Positions 1 through 7,466 of a stretch of DNA of 10,400 nt are shown one piece after another. A program made the translations under genes and the position numbers. The DNA is from JBMNTQ01 sp050945815. Its GTDB lineage: Bacteria; Bacillota; Clostridia; Christensenellales; JBMNTQ01. The notes under the pieces were generated by a model. The model was given only the letters and a program-made list of their open reading frames with translations, made no database searches and was not told the DNA's origin. Position 1 is the first letter of the stretch. Every line of letters begins with the position of its first letter. The stretch spans positions 1 to 10,400 of the forward strand of contig JBMNTQ010000063.1 of assembly GCA_050945815.1 (NCBI GenBank), read 5' to 3'.

Positions 1-12
1 GGAGGAAACGAT

Positions 13-954
13 ATGAGTTTTATCATTACGGGAACCGGAAGCTTTTTGCCGGAGCCTTTGTTGACCAACGCAGATTTGGAGAAAATGGTGGAGACCAGCG
101 ACGATTGGATCCGCAGCAGGACGGGGATTGAGACCCGGCATATTGCCCATGAAATGAGCGTGGTGGATTTGTCGGTGCAGGCCGCACGAAAGGCGCTTAG
201 CCAGTCGGGCAGAAGCCCAGAGGACATTCGCTGTATTATTTGTGCGACCATCTCCACAGAGACATTGGTGCCTTCGCTGGCCAGTTGCGTCCAGCGAGAG
301 ATCGGCGCTTTTTGTCCGTCGTTTGATATCAACGCTGCGTGCAGCGGATTTCTCTATGCGCTGCGTGTGGCGATGGGGTTTGTGCAGGATGGCCCGGTTT
401 TGGTAATTGGGGCGGAAAAGCTCAGCCGTTTGACGGACTGGGACGATAGAAGTACATGCATTTTGTTTGGAGATGCTGCTGGGGCGGCAGTGTTGGAGGC
501 AGGAGACGGGCTGGAACACATTTTTGTGAACGGGTATCCGGATGTTGAAAACTTGCTGGGATGTGAGGGTGTGAATGCAGGGCTGGAAGATGGCGCTTTA
601 CGCAAGGCCGTGATTACAATGAAGGGCCAGGAAGTCTATAAATTTGCTACCCAAATTGTTCCTTCCATGATTCGGGAGGCCTGTGAGGCTGTGGGCATTG
701 AGATGGAGGAAATTGACTGGTTTTTACCCCATCAGGCCAACAAGCGGATCATTGATTCCGCCAGCCACAGGATTAAGGTGCCGCTGGAAAAATTTTATAT
801 CAACATTCAAAATGTCGGCAACACTTCGGCGGCCAGCATTCCGGTGGCGCTGGACGAGATGAACCGGGCGGGCCTTTTGAAACGGGGGGACCGGCTGGCG
901 ATTATGGGATTTGGCGGCGGGCTGACCGCAGGCTGTGCCCTGATGAAATGGTGA
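13..954 (+). CDS. fabH: 3-oxoacyl-ACP synthase III (KAS III), FabH
   Basis: Starts fatty acid chains by condensing an acyl-CoA primer with malonyl-ACP in the cytoplasm. The 313-residue length fits the family. The Cys-His-Asn triad is visible: Cys110 in DINAACSGF, His240 in FLPHQANKR and Asn270 in NVGNTSAAS, close to E. coli numbering (112/244/274). The glycine-rich GFGGGLTAG lies near the C-terminus (299-307). The ATG follows GGAGGA at positions 1-6 with a 6-base spacer, so the start is well supported. It is the first gene seen of the fab-acc operon; the promoter and anything upstream (often a MarR-type regulator such as FabT in related clusters) are outside the window. Primer choice (acetyl or branched) cannot be read from this sequence. 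Confidence 0.97.
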   Translation: MSFIITGTGSFLPEPLLTNADLEKMVETSDDWIRSRTGIETRHIAHEMSVVDLSVQAARKALSQSGRSPEDIRCIICATISTETLVPSLASCVQREIGAFCPSFDINAACSGFLYALRVAMGFVQDGPVLVIGAEKLSRLTDWDDRSTCILFGDAAGAAVLEAGDGLEHIFVNGYPDVENLLGCEGVNAGLEDGALRKAVITMKGQEVYKFATQIVPSMIREACEAVGIEMEEIDWFLPHQANKRIIDSASHRIKVPLEKFYINIQNVGNTSAASIPVALDEMNRAGLLKRGDRLAIMGFGGGLTAGCALMKW

Positions 955-959
955 TTGGG

Positions 960-980
960 GCGTTTTGCTGAGCAAAGCGC
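960..980 (+). promoter_or_regulatory. Dyad/hairpin in the fabH-acpP gap
   Basis: A nearly perfect inverted repeat forms a 9-bp stem (one T-G pair) with a TGA loop. Its core is TTTGC-TGA-GCAAA. There is no T-run directly after it, so it is not an ordinary terminator. A 5-3-5 dyad of this shape resembles in layout the operators of MarR-type fatty acid regulators such as FabT (TTTGA-NNN-TCAAA), but the inner bases differ. It could equally act in RNA as an mRNA stabiliser or processing site ahead of acpP, whose product is needed in excess. A TATAAA stands at 985-990, but I see no well-spaced -35 partner. Function is inferred only. Confidence 0.4.
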
Positions 981-1013
981 ACAATATAAAAAACAGTATT
1001 TAGGAGGATCAGC

Positions 1014-1235
1014 ATGGAACTGGAAAAAATTATTGAGATCATCAGCGAGAAAATGGACATTGACAAGGAGGAGATTACCGGCGAGACAACGTTTGAAAGC
1101 TTGCAGGTGGATTCTCTGGATATGGTGGAAATTGTTATGGACATAGAAGAGGCGTTTGACATGTCTATTGAGGCGTCGCCGGATTTGAAGACTGTGGGGG
1201 ATTTGGTGGACTATATTAAGGCTGCCCAGGCATAG
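1014..1235 (+). CDS. acpP: Acyl carrier protein, AcpP
   Basis: Carries the growing acyl chain on a 4'-phosphopantetheine arm. The protein is 73 residues, acidic and helical, as expected. The attachment serine is Ser34 in the DSLDMVE motif at residues 33-39, followed by the usual acidic recognition helix II. AGGAGG at 1002-1007 sits 6 bases before the ATG. It lies 59 bp after fabH, a gap that also holds a small hairpin. In related Firmicute operons fabK follows acpP; here fabD follows directly. Confidence 0.97.
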   Translation: MELEKIIEIISEKMDIDKEEITGETTFESLQVDSLDMVEIVMDIEEAFDMSIEASPDLKTVGDLVDYIKAAQA

Positions 1236-1263
1236 GACTGACGCGCAGGCCGTAGCAGGCTTT

Positions 1264-1272
1264 GGAAGGAGG
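1264..1272 (+). promoter_or_regulatory. Ribosome binding site that fixes the TTG start of fabD
   Basis: GGAAGGAGG ends 6 bases before a TTG codon at 1279. The first ATG in this frame is at residue 18, beyond the conserved GQGTQ loop, so TTG is the credible start. The site lies in the 43-bp acpP-fabD gap, which contains no other recognisable element. Confidence 0.8.
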
Positions 1273-1278
1273 ACGTAG

Positions 1279-2241
1279 TTGGCTGGATTTGCCGTTTTGT
1301 TTCCGGGGCAGGGAACCCAAAAAACTGGGATGGGGGCATCGCTCTATGAGCATAGCAGCGCTGCCCGACAGGTTTTTGATGGGGCGGAGGCTGTGTTCCC
1401 TGGGATTCGGGCGCTGTGTTTTACTGGAGAGCAGGAACGCCTAAACGAGACGCTGCATGCACAAAGCGCGGTGGTGACTGTGGAATTGGCTGCTTTTGCG
1501 GCGCTGCGGGAGAAAGGGCTTGTTCCTTCTGCCGGTGCTGGGTTTTCTTTGGGGGAATATGCGGCGCTTTGTGCCAACGGGCGGTTGACTTTGACGGACT
1601 GTTTACAGCTTGTCAAGCGCAGGTCGCACTGGATGCAGGAGCAATGCGTGAAGCATCCCGGGGGCATGGCTGCCGTGCTGGGGAAAAGCCAAGAGGAACT
1701 TTCGGCGGTTTTAGAGGAGATCGACACAAAAGGCGGGCTGTTGCAGCCTGTGAACTTTAATTGCCCGGGCCAGATTGTGGTGGCTGGGGACAGCGTTTCG
1801 CTGCAAAAACTGTTGGACTATTGCAAGCAACATAAGATAAGGTGCGTCAAATTGGCGGTAAGTGGAGCGTTTCATAGTAGCTATATGCGCCCTGCGGCAG
1901 ATAAAATAGCTGCGTATATATCTGAACTTATTCTTTATCCTTTTCAATTTCCGCTGTATGCTAATGTAAGCGCCGGTATCTATACGCAAGAGAACTTTAT
2001 GGATTGGCTGCCCAGACAGACCTATAGCCCTGTATTGTTTGACAAGACCATTCGAAATATGATAAAAGACGGCTATACAACCTTTGTGGAAGTGGGGCCG
2101 GGGACAACGCTGGGGGCGCTGGTGCGCCGCATTGATAAGAATGCGGTGGTGTATAGTGTTTCAGACGCCCAGTCGTTGGAGCAATGTGTGGACGACTTGA
2201 ACCGGGACACGTTGTCGGACGGCGGCAAGGGGGATAAATGA
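1279..2241 (+). CDS. fabD: Malonyl-CoA:ACP transacylase, FabD
   Basis: Transfers malonyl from CoA to AcpP, supplying the extender for FabH and FabF. The 320-residue length is typical. Visible catalytic elements are the oxyanion loop PGQGTQ (9-14), nucleophile Ser90 in GFSLGEY, the malonate-binding Arg at about 115, and His199 in SGAFHSS. The usual GHSLG elbow reads GFSLG, a tolerated change next to the nucleophile. Translation starts at TTG with a strong ribosome binding site. The 3' end overlaps fabG by 4 bases (ATGA), which suggests coupled translation. Bases about 1801-2100 are clearly more AT-rich (about 43% GC by count) than the flanking gene. Confidence 0.96.
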   Translation: MAGFAVLFPGQGTQKTGMGASLYEHSSAARQVFDGAEAVFPGIRALCFTGEQERLNETLHAQSAVVTVELAAFAALREKGLVPSAGAGFSLGEYAALCANGRLTLTDCLQLVKRRSHWMQEQCVKHPGGMAAVLGKSQEELSAVLEEIDTKGGLLQPVNFNCPGQIVVAGDSVSLQKLLDYCKQHKIRCVKLAVSGAFHSSYMRPAADKIAAYISELILYPFQFPLYANVSAGIYTQENFMDWLPRQTYSPVLFDKTIRNMIKDGYTTFVEVGPGTTLGALVRRIDKNAVVYSVSDAQSLEQCVDDLNRDTLSDGGKGDK

Positions 2242-2978
2242 TGGACAGCAAAACAGCTTTGGTAACCGGGGCTTCTAGAGGAATAGGCAGGGAGATCGCC
2301 CTTTATCTGGCGCGGTCTTCATTTCGCGTGGTGGTGAACTATGTTCACAGCCGGGACGCGGCCTATTGCTTGGTGGAGGAGATTCGCTCTGGCGGCGGCG
2401 AGGCGGAGGCTTTTGCCGCAGATGTGGGGGACTTTGCCCAGGCAAAGGCCCTGATAGATTTTTGTGTTCAAAACTTTGGACAGATTGATGTTTTGGTGAA
2501 CAACGCGGGCATAACCCGGGATGCGTTGATCGCCCGGATGAAAGAACAAGAATTTGATGAAGTGGTAGAGACCAATTTGAAAAGTGTGTTTAACTGCTGC
2601 CGGCATGTGGCGCCGCTGATGATGCGGCGGCGGGAGGGATGTATTATCAATATTTCTTCTGTTTCGGGCGTGATGGGTAACGCTGGGCAGGCCAACTATG
2701 CTGCATCTAAGGCAGGGGTTATTGGGATGACCAAATCTTTGGCCCGGGAGCTGGCGGGACGGGGCGTCCGTGTGAATGCTGTTGCGCCGGGCTTTATCGA
2801 AACCGACATGACGCAGGCGTTGCCGGAAGCGACATTGCGCGGAGCGCTGGCGGCAATTCCCATGAAAAGGGCGGGTAGCACCCGAGAGGTAGCGGCCGTT
2901 GTCGGATTCTTATGCAGCGACGCAGCTGCGTACATCACTGGACAGGTGATATGCGTGGATGGCGGCATGGCAATGTGA
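2238..2978 (+). CDS. fabG: 3-oxoacyl-ACP reductase, FabG
   Basis: NADPH-dependent short-chain dehydrogenase that reduces 3-ketoacyl-ACP to 3-hydroxyacyl-ACP. The Rossmann motif TGASRGIG is at 10-17, NNAG at 88-91, Asn113, and the catalytic Ser141, Tyr154 and Lys158 (YAASK) are all present. The ending GQVICVDGGMAM matches the FabG C-terminus. Two adjacent ATG codons are possible starts: 2238 overlaps the fabD stop by 4 bases, and 2241 overlaps by 1 base and is better spaced (7 bases) from AAGGGGG at 2227-2233. The two products differ by one methionine only. Membership of the SDR family alone is not specific, but the operon context makes FabG secure. Confidence 0.96.
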   Translation: MMDSKTALVTGASRGIGREIALYLARSSFRVVVNYVHSRDAAYCLVEEIRSGGGEAEAFAADVGDFAQAKALIDFCVQNFGQIDVLVNNAGITRDALIARMKEQEFDEVVETNLKSVFNCCRHVAPLMMRRREGCIINISSVSGVMGNAGQANYAASKAGVIGMTKSLARELAGRGVRVNAVAPGFIETDMTQALPEATLRGALAAIPMKRAGSTREVAAVVGFLCSDAAAYITGQVICVDGGMAM

Positions 2979-2993
2979 AAGGAGAATAGCGCT

Positions 2994-4229
2994 ATGACGA
3001 GGCGAGTTGTGATAACGGGCATGGGGCTTGTATCCCCGTTGGGGAATGACGTAGCAACTGCCTGGGAAAATGCAAAGAAGGGCGTCAATGGGATTGATGT
3101 GATTCGGGGGATTGACGTATCGGATATGCAGGTGAGCCTTGCGGGTGAGGTGCGGGATTTGGATGTTTCCGTGGCGCTGGACAGGAAAGAGGCGCGGCGG
3201 ATGGATCGTTTTTCCCAGTTTGCTTGTGTGGCGGGCAAGGAGGCTATGGATGACGCGGCCTTTGGGAACGGGCGCCCTGACGCGGAGCGTTTTGGCGTGC
3301 ATTTTGGCAGCGGCGTGGGCGGCATGAGCACGTTTATCGAGAATGTGGAGCGGCTGGTGGAGAAGGGCCCTGGGCGGGTTAGCCCGTTGTTGGTGCCTAT
3401 GATGACCAGTAATATGGCGGCCGGGAACTTGGCGATTTTGCATGGGCTGGAGGGCCCTTGCAGTTGTGTGGTGACGGCCTGTGCGACCGGGGCGAACAGC
3501 ATCGGCGATGCATTTCGCATAATTAAACATGGCTATGCCGACGCGATGCTTACCGGGGGCAGCGAGGCGGCCATCACCCGGCTGGGTATGGCGGGCTTTT
3601 TAGGGCTGCAGGCATTGTCTGTGGCAAAGGACAAAGACCGGGCCAGCATTCCCTTTGACGCGGAGCGTAATGGATTTGTGATGGGCGAGGGGGGCGCTGC
3701 GCTGGTGTTGGAGGAATATGAACACGCCAAGAAGCGGGGCGCGAAGATGTATGGAGAGGTGTTGGGTTATGGGATGACCGGCGACGCCTACCATATGACT
3801 GCGCCGCACCCTGATGGGAAGGGGCCTGCCAAAGCTATGGAATTGGCGATGGGGGAGGCCGGCGTTTTGCCGCAACAGGTGGATTATATTAACGCTCATG
3901 GCACATCCACCCTTTATAATGATAAGATTGAGACGATGGCAATCAAGCAGGCGTTGGGGGAACATGCGAAGAAAGTAGCGGTCTCCTCTACAAAATCCAT
4001 GACCGGGCATCTGTTGGGTGCGGCAGGCGCGATGGAGGCAATTTTCTGCGTGTTGGCGATTCGGGATGGATTTGCACCGCCTACCATAAACTATCAGGTG
4101 GCTGATCCGGACTGTGATTTGGACGTTTTGCCCAAGGCGGGCCGGGCCATGACAGTGGATTATGCGTTGTCTAACTCTTTGGGATTTGGCGGCCACAATG
4201 CAAGCTTGCTGTTTGGTCGGGTTTTATAA
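2994..4229 (+). CDS. fabF: 3-oxoacyl-ACP synthase II (KAS II), FabF
   Basis: Elongating condensing enzyme that joins malonyl-ACP to acyl-ACP. The protein is 411 residues, the usual size. The Cys-His-His catalytic set is Cys163 (TACATGA), His302 (NAHGTST) and His339 (MTGHLLGAAG), matching E. coli FabF positions almost exactly. GFGGHNAS sits near the C-terminus. AAAGGAG at 2978-2984 is 9 bases before the ATG. No FabB homologue is seen in the window, so this is probably the main elongation synthase. Long open frames on the opposite strand here are shadows. Confidence 0.97.
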   Translation: MTRRVVITGMGLVSPLGNDVATAWENAKKGVNGIDVIRGIDVSDMQVSLAGEVRDLDVSVALDRKEARRMDRFSQFACVAGKEAMDDAAFGNGRPDAERFGVHFGSGVGGMSTFIENVERLVEKGPGRVSPLLVPMMTSNMAAGNLAILHGLEGPCSCVVTACATGANSIGDAFRIIKHGYADAMLTGGSEAAITRLGMAGFLGLQALSVAKDKDRASIPFDAERNGFVMGEGGAALVLEEYEHAKKRGAKMYGEVLGYGMTGDAYHMTAPHPDGKGPAKAMELAMGEAGVLPQQVDYINAHGTSTLYNDKIETMAIKQALGEHAKKVAVSSTKSMTGHLLGAAGAMEAIFCVLAIRDGFAPPTINYQVADPDCDLDVLPKAGRAMTVDYALSNSLGFGGHNASLLFGRVL

Positions 4230-4246
4230 AAGAGAGGTAACTTTGT

Positions 4247-4696
4247 ATGGATTTAAAATCAGTTTTAGATTTGATTGCTGCAGTTGAAAACACAGGCTGG
4301 AAAGTTTTTGAAGTGAAAGAAGAACAGTTCAGCTTGCGATTAGAACGCGAAGGCGCCCACAAAGGGGTCATACTGGAGGCGCCGGGTTCCTCGTCCGAGG
4401 AGCCGCAACAGCCGACGGCGCAAGGGGAGCAGATTGAGCCGCCGGAGGGAGACGCAGGCATCGGTGTTGGGCGCGTGGTTTCGCCGCTGGTGGGCGTATT
4501 CCGGGAGCTTCCGGGGCAAGAGGTGACCACTGGACAGATGGTGAAAAAGGGCGAGGCGGTTTGCATTGTTGAGGCTATGAAATTGATGAACGAAATTCAG
4601 ATGCCGGAGGACGGCATGATTACCTGGCGGGCAGTTGACGACGGTGAGGCAGTGGAATTTGGACAGCTGTTGTTTAACTATCGGCCGGCAGATTAG
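4247..4696 (+). CDS. accB: Biotin carboxyl carrier protein of acetyl-CoA carboxylase, AccB
   Basis: Carries the carboxybiotin between AccC and AccD/AccA. It has 149 residues in three parts: an N-terminal helical segment (about 1-40), a flexible linker rich in Pro, Glu, Gln and Ser (about 43-72), and a biotinyl/lipoyl domain (about 75-147). The biotinylated residue is Lys112 in EAMKLMNE. GAGAGG at 4232-4237 precedes the ATG by 9 bases. The 17-bp spacing from fabF keeps it in the same transcript. A biotin ligase must be supplied from elsewhere. Confidence 0.96.
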   Translation: MDLKSVLDLIAAVENTGWKVFEVKEEQFSLRLEREGAHKGVILEAPGSSSEEPQQPTAQGEQIEPPEGDAGIGVGRVVSPLVGVFRELPGQEVTTGQMVKKGEAVCIVEAMKLMNEIQMPEDGMITWRAVDDGEAVEFGQLLFNYRPAD

Positions 4697-4724
4697 GGAT
4701 CAAGCACAAAGGAGCGGTAAGAAG

Positions 4725-5162
4725 ATGCAGGTAAACATAGGAAAAGAAGAGATTCAGGCAATTATTCCTCACAGGGATCCATTTTTGCTGATTGACGAAA
4801 TTTTAGAGCTGGAGCCTGGGAAAAGTGCGATTGCATTGTGGCATATTGATGAAAATTTTGATTTATTTCGTGGACATTTCCCCGAAAAGAAAATTCTGCC
4901 CGGGGTATTGATTGTGGAATCCTTTGCTCAGACTGGGGCAGCTGCTGTGTTGTCGCTGCCGAAGTATGCAGGGATGTTGGCGCTTTTTGGCGGCATTAAG
5001 GATGCGAAGTTTCGAAGGCCTGTGTTGCCGGGAGACGTTTTGAAGCTGGAAGTGGAAATCACCCGGCTGTCGGGTTTGGGCGGCAAAGGCAAGGGGAAGG
5101 CATCGGTTGATGGCGAGCTTGCTTGTCAGGGTGAGATTTTATTCGCTTTTGCGAATCGATAG
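4725..5162 (+). CDS. fabZ: 3-hydroxyacyl-ACP dehydratase, FabZ
   Basis: Dehydrates 3-hydroxyacyl-ACP to trans-2-enoyl-ACP. The protein is 145 residues, a single hot-dog domain. The catalytic His51 lies in FRGHFPEKK and Glu65 in LPGVLIVESFAQ, matching E. coli His54/Glu68. IPHRDPFLLIDEI near the N-terminus is diagnostic. The frame is open further upstream to 4635, but that part overlaps accB in another frame and has no family similarity. The ATG at 4725, 10 bases after AAAGGAG (4708-4714), gives the right N-terminus. No FabA or FabM isomerase is seen, so the route to unsaturated chains is not shown here. Confidence 0.95.
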   Translation: MQVNIGKEEIQAIIPHRDPFLLIDEILELEPGKSAIALWHIDENFDLFRGHFPEKKILPGVLIVESFAQTGAAAVLSLPKYAGMLALFGGIKDAKFRRPVLPGDVLKLEVEITRLSGLGGKGKGKASVDGELACQGEILFAFANR

Positions 5163-5198
5163 GCCGCGCTATGATTGCGGCTGGCCTGTAAGGCCGGC
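5163..5198 (+). promoter_or_regulatory. Overlapping alternative hairpins in the fabZ-accC gap
   Basis: Two GC-rich stems can form in this 59-bp gap. One is GCCGC (5163-5167) with GCGGC (5177-5181). The other is a 7-bp stem of 5180-5186 with 5192-5198 around a TGTAA loop (one T-G pair). They share bases 5180-5181 and so partly exclude each other. Neither is followed by a T-run, so this is not a standard terminator. A role in RNA processing or in tuning acc expression relative to fab is only a possibility. Confidence 0.3.
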
Positions 5199-5221
5199 GT
5201 TTGCAGGCTGGGAGGAAAAGC

Positions 5222-6580
5222 ATGATAAAAAAGATATTGGTGGCCAACCGGGGCGAAATTGCTGTGCGTATTATCCGGGCATGCCGGGATATGGGCATTG
5301 AGTCGGTCGCTGTTTATTCGCTGCCGGACGAGAGCAGTTTGCATGCTCAGTTGGCGGATGAGGCGATTTGCATTGGGCCGGCGGCGGCAAAAGACAGCTA
5401 TTTAAATCCTTATAATATTCTTTCCGCTGCTTTTGTGACTGGGGCGGATGCGATCCATCCGGGATACGGCTTTTTAGCGGAAAATCCGAAGTTTGTGGAG
5501 ATGTGCCGAAAATGCGGCATGGTCTTTATCGGGCCGGACGCTTCCTCGATGGAAAAGGCCGGGAACAAGCTCTTTGCCCGGCGCATGATGCATAAGGTTG
5601 ATGTGCCGATCATTCCGGGGACGCTGGAACCCTTGGCCTCGGTGGAGGAGGCGCTCTGTGAGGCAGAGAAGACGGGGTATCCGGTGATGATTAAGGCGGC
5701 GGCCGGCGGCGGCGGGCGCGGGATACGTAAGGTTTTAGACGGCTCGGGGATGCGTGCGGCCTTTGAGGCGGCGGGCGCGGAGGCTTTGGCAGCGTTTGGG
5801 GATGGGACCCTTTATTTGGAAAAATGTATGGATGATGCGCGGCATATTGAAGTGCAGCTTTTGTTTGATAACTTTGGTAAGGGCGTCTATTTATTTGAAC
5901 GGGAATGTTCGTTGCAGTGGCGCAACCAGAAGGTGATGGAGGAGGCGCCCAGCCCGGGGATTGGGCCGGAGCTTCGTAAAGAAATCGGGCGTGCGGCATT
6001 GCGGGCAGCAAAGGCGCTGGACTATAAAAATGCCGGAACCATTGAGTTTTTGATGGATATGGACGGGAATTTTTATTTTATGGAACTAAATGCCCGGATT
6101 CAGGTGGAGCATCCGGTTACCGAAATGATAACCGGTATGGATATTGTGAAGGAGCAGATTAAAATTGCGGCGGGGGAGCCTTTTGCATACAAGCAGAGCG
6201 ACATCAAGATGTCGGGACATGCGATTGAGTGTCGTATTAATGCGGAGGATCCGTCGAAGGGGTTTTTGCCCTCCAGCGGCGCGATACGGCTGATGCATCT
6301 GCCCGGCGGGCCGGGGGTGCGTGTGGATACTGCGCTGTATGTGGGCTGTGAGGTGCCGCCCTACTATGACTCTATGATCGCGAAGCTCATTGTGCATGGA
6401 CAGGACCGGGACCAGGCTATGGCGAAAATGCGCAGCGCTTTGAGCGAACTGATGATTGATGGGGTAGAGACCAATGTGGATTTCCAGATCGACCTGCTGA
6501 CCCATCCTGAGGTGATGGCGGGGGCGCTGGATACCGGCCTTGTGGGCCGTATTATGGAGGAATGCGATGGGCTTATTTAA
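5222..6580 (+). CDS. accC: Biotin carboxylase subunit of acetyl-CoA carboxylase, AccC
   Basis: ATP-dependent carboxylation of biotin on AccB. The protein is 452 residues, as expected. Order: biotin carboxylase N-domain starting KKILVANRGEIA, ATP-grasp domain with the glycine-rich loop AAAGGGGRG (159-167), His208 and Glu210 (HIE), Lys237, metal-binding Glu275 and Glu287, and RIQVEHPVTE (292-301) for bicarbonate and biotin chemistry; then the C-terminal domain. The stretch around 232-237 reads QWRNQK where many enzymes have QRRHQK. The chosen ATG follows GGAGGA at 5211-5216; an in-frame upstream ATG at 5201 would add seven unlikely residues. It overlaps accD by 14 bases. Confidence 0.97.
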   Translation: MIKKILVANRGEIAVRIIRACRDMGIESVAVYSLPDESSLHAQLADEAICIGPAAAKDSYLNPYNILSAAFVTGADAIHPGYGFLAENPKFVEMCRKCGMVFIGPDASSMEKAGNKLFARRMMHKVDVPIIPGTLEPLASVEEALCEAEKTGYPVMIKAAAGGGGRGIRKVLDGSGMRAAFEAAGAEALAAFGDGTLYLEKCMDDARHIEVQLLFDNFGKGVYLFERECSLQWRNQKVMEEAPSPGIGPELRKEIGRAALRAAKALDYKNAGTIEFLMDMDGNFYFMELNARIQVEHPVTEMITGMDIVKEQIKIAAGEPFAYKQSDIKMSGHAIECRINAEDPSKGFLPSSGAIRLMHLPGGPGVRVDTALYVGCEVPPYYDSMIAKLIVHGQDRDQAMAKMRSALSELMIDGVETNVDFQIDLLTHPEVMAGALDTGLVGRIMEECDGLI

Positions 6581-7466
6581 TAATAGTTTTTCTGCGAAAA
6601 AGCGGCTGGTTTCTATAACCAATGTGACGATTGGGCCTGGCGACGCCAGGGAGTCGCGTCCGGCTGCGCATGAGGAACTGCGGGAGGGGATGTGGGAGCG
6701 TTGCAAGGGCTGCAGCGCGATTCTCTACAGCGAGGACCTCAGCGAGAGCCTGAATGTTTGCCCGCGCTGTCAGTATCATGCTCGGCTGGGCGTGCGGCAG
6801 CGCATCGGTTATACGGTGGACGAGGGGAGCTTTGGGGAAATCGACGCTGCTCTGATTGGGAAGAACCCGCTGGATTTCCCTGGGTATGAAGAAAAACTGC
6901 GTGCTACCCGGGCGTTTGCCGGGGAGAACGAGGCGATGGTTTGCGGGCGATGCGAAATTGCAGGCAATTCGTGTGTGCTTTGCGTGATGGATGCCCACTT
7001 TATGATGGGCAGTATGGGCGCGGCCGTGGGTGAGAAATTTGCCCGGGCGGCGGAATATGCCCTGGAGCACAAGCTGCCTTTGGTGGCGTTTACGGCTTCT
7101 GGGGGTGCGCGGATGCAGGAGGGGCTGGTATCGCTGATGCAGATGAGCAAGACGGCTGCTGTGTTGGCTAAGATGGATGAGGCGGCGCTGTTGTATATTG
7201 TGGTTTTGACGGATCCGACTACCGGTGGTGTGACCGCTAGCTTTGCGAGCTTGGGGGACATTATACTGGCGGAGCCAAAGGCTTTGATCGGCTTTGCGGG
7301 ACGGCGGGTAATTGAGCAGACTGTCAAGCAGGTTTTGCCGCTGAACTTCCAGAAGGCGGAGTTTATGCAGGAGAAAGGCTTTATAGACAGTATTGTGGAA
7401 CGCAAGAAGATGCGAGGCGTTTTAGGCCGCATTTTGGCGATGCACCGGAAGGAGGCGGGGGTATGA
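6567..7466 (+). CDS. accD: Acetyl-CoA carboxylase carboxyltransferase beta subunit, AccD
   Basis: With AccA, transfers the carboxyl group from carboxybiotin to acetyl-CoA. From the ATG at 6567 it is 299 residues. An N-terminal zinc ribbon has Cys46, Cys49, Cys65 and Cys68 (CKGC and CPRC). The crotonase-fold body shows FMMGSMG, ASGGARMQEG (177-186) and LTDPTTGGVTASFASLGD (214-231). GGAGGA at 6556-6561, inside the accC end, is 5 bases before this ATG; the earlier in-frame start at 6540 lacks family support. A second cysteine pair, Cys126/129 and Cys136/139, is unusual. The gene overlaps both accC (14 bases) and accA (4 bases). Confidence 0.96.
   Translation: MGLFNNSFSAKKRLVSITNVTIGPGDARESRPAAHEELREGMWERCKGCSAILYSEDLSESLNVCPRCQYHARLGVRQRIGYTVDEGSFGEIDAALIGKNPLDFPGYEEKLRATRAFAGENEAMVCGRCEIAGNSCVLCVMDAHFMMGSMGAAVGEKFARAAEYALEHKLPLVAFTASGGARMQEGLVSLMQMSKTAAVLAKMDEAALLYIVVLTDPTTGGVTASFASLGDIILAEPKALIGFAGRRVIEQTVKQVLPLNFQKAEFMQEKGFIDSIVERKKMRGVLGRILAMHRKEAGV

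Noticed and set aside
983..990. Internal promoter for acpP (TATAAA-like -10)
   Set aside because: No -35 hexamer at 16-18 bases; the dyad and the AT-rich stretch are better reported without a promoter claim.
2696..3530. Two long minus-strand open frames (274 and 206 residues) across fabG and fabF
   Set aside because: They overlap each other and two catalytic-motif-complete genes, with His/Pro/Arg-rich compositions typical of antisense shadows.
4635..4724. Longer N-terminus for FabZ
   Set aside because: The extension overlaps accB out of frame and adds 30 residues without family similarity; the ATG at 4725 has its own AAAGGAG site.
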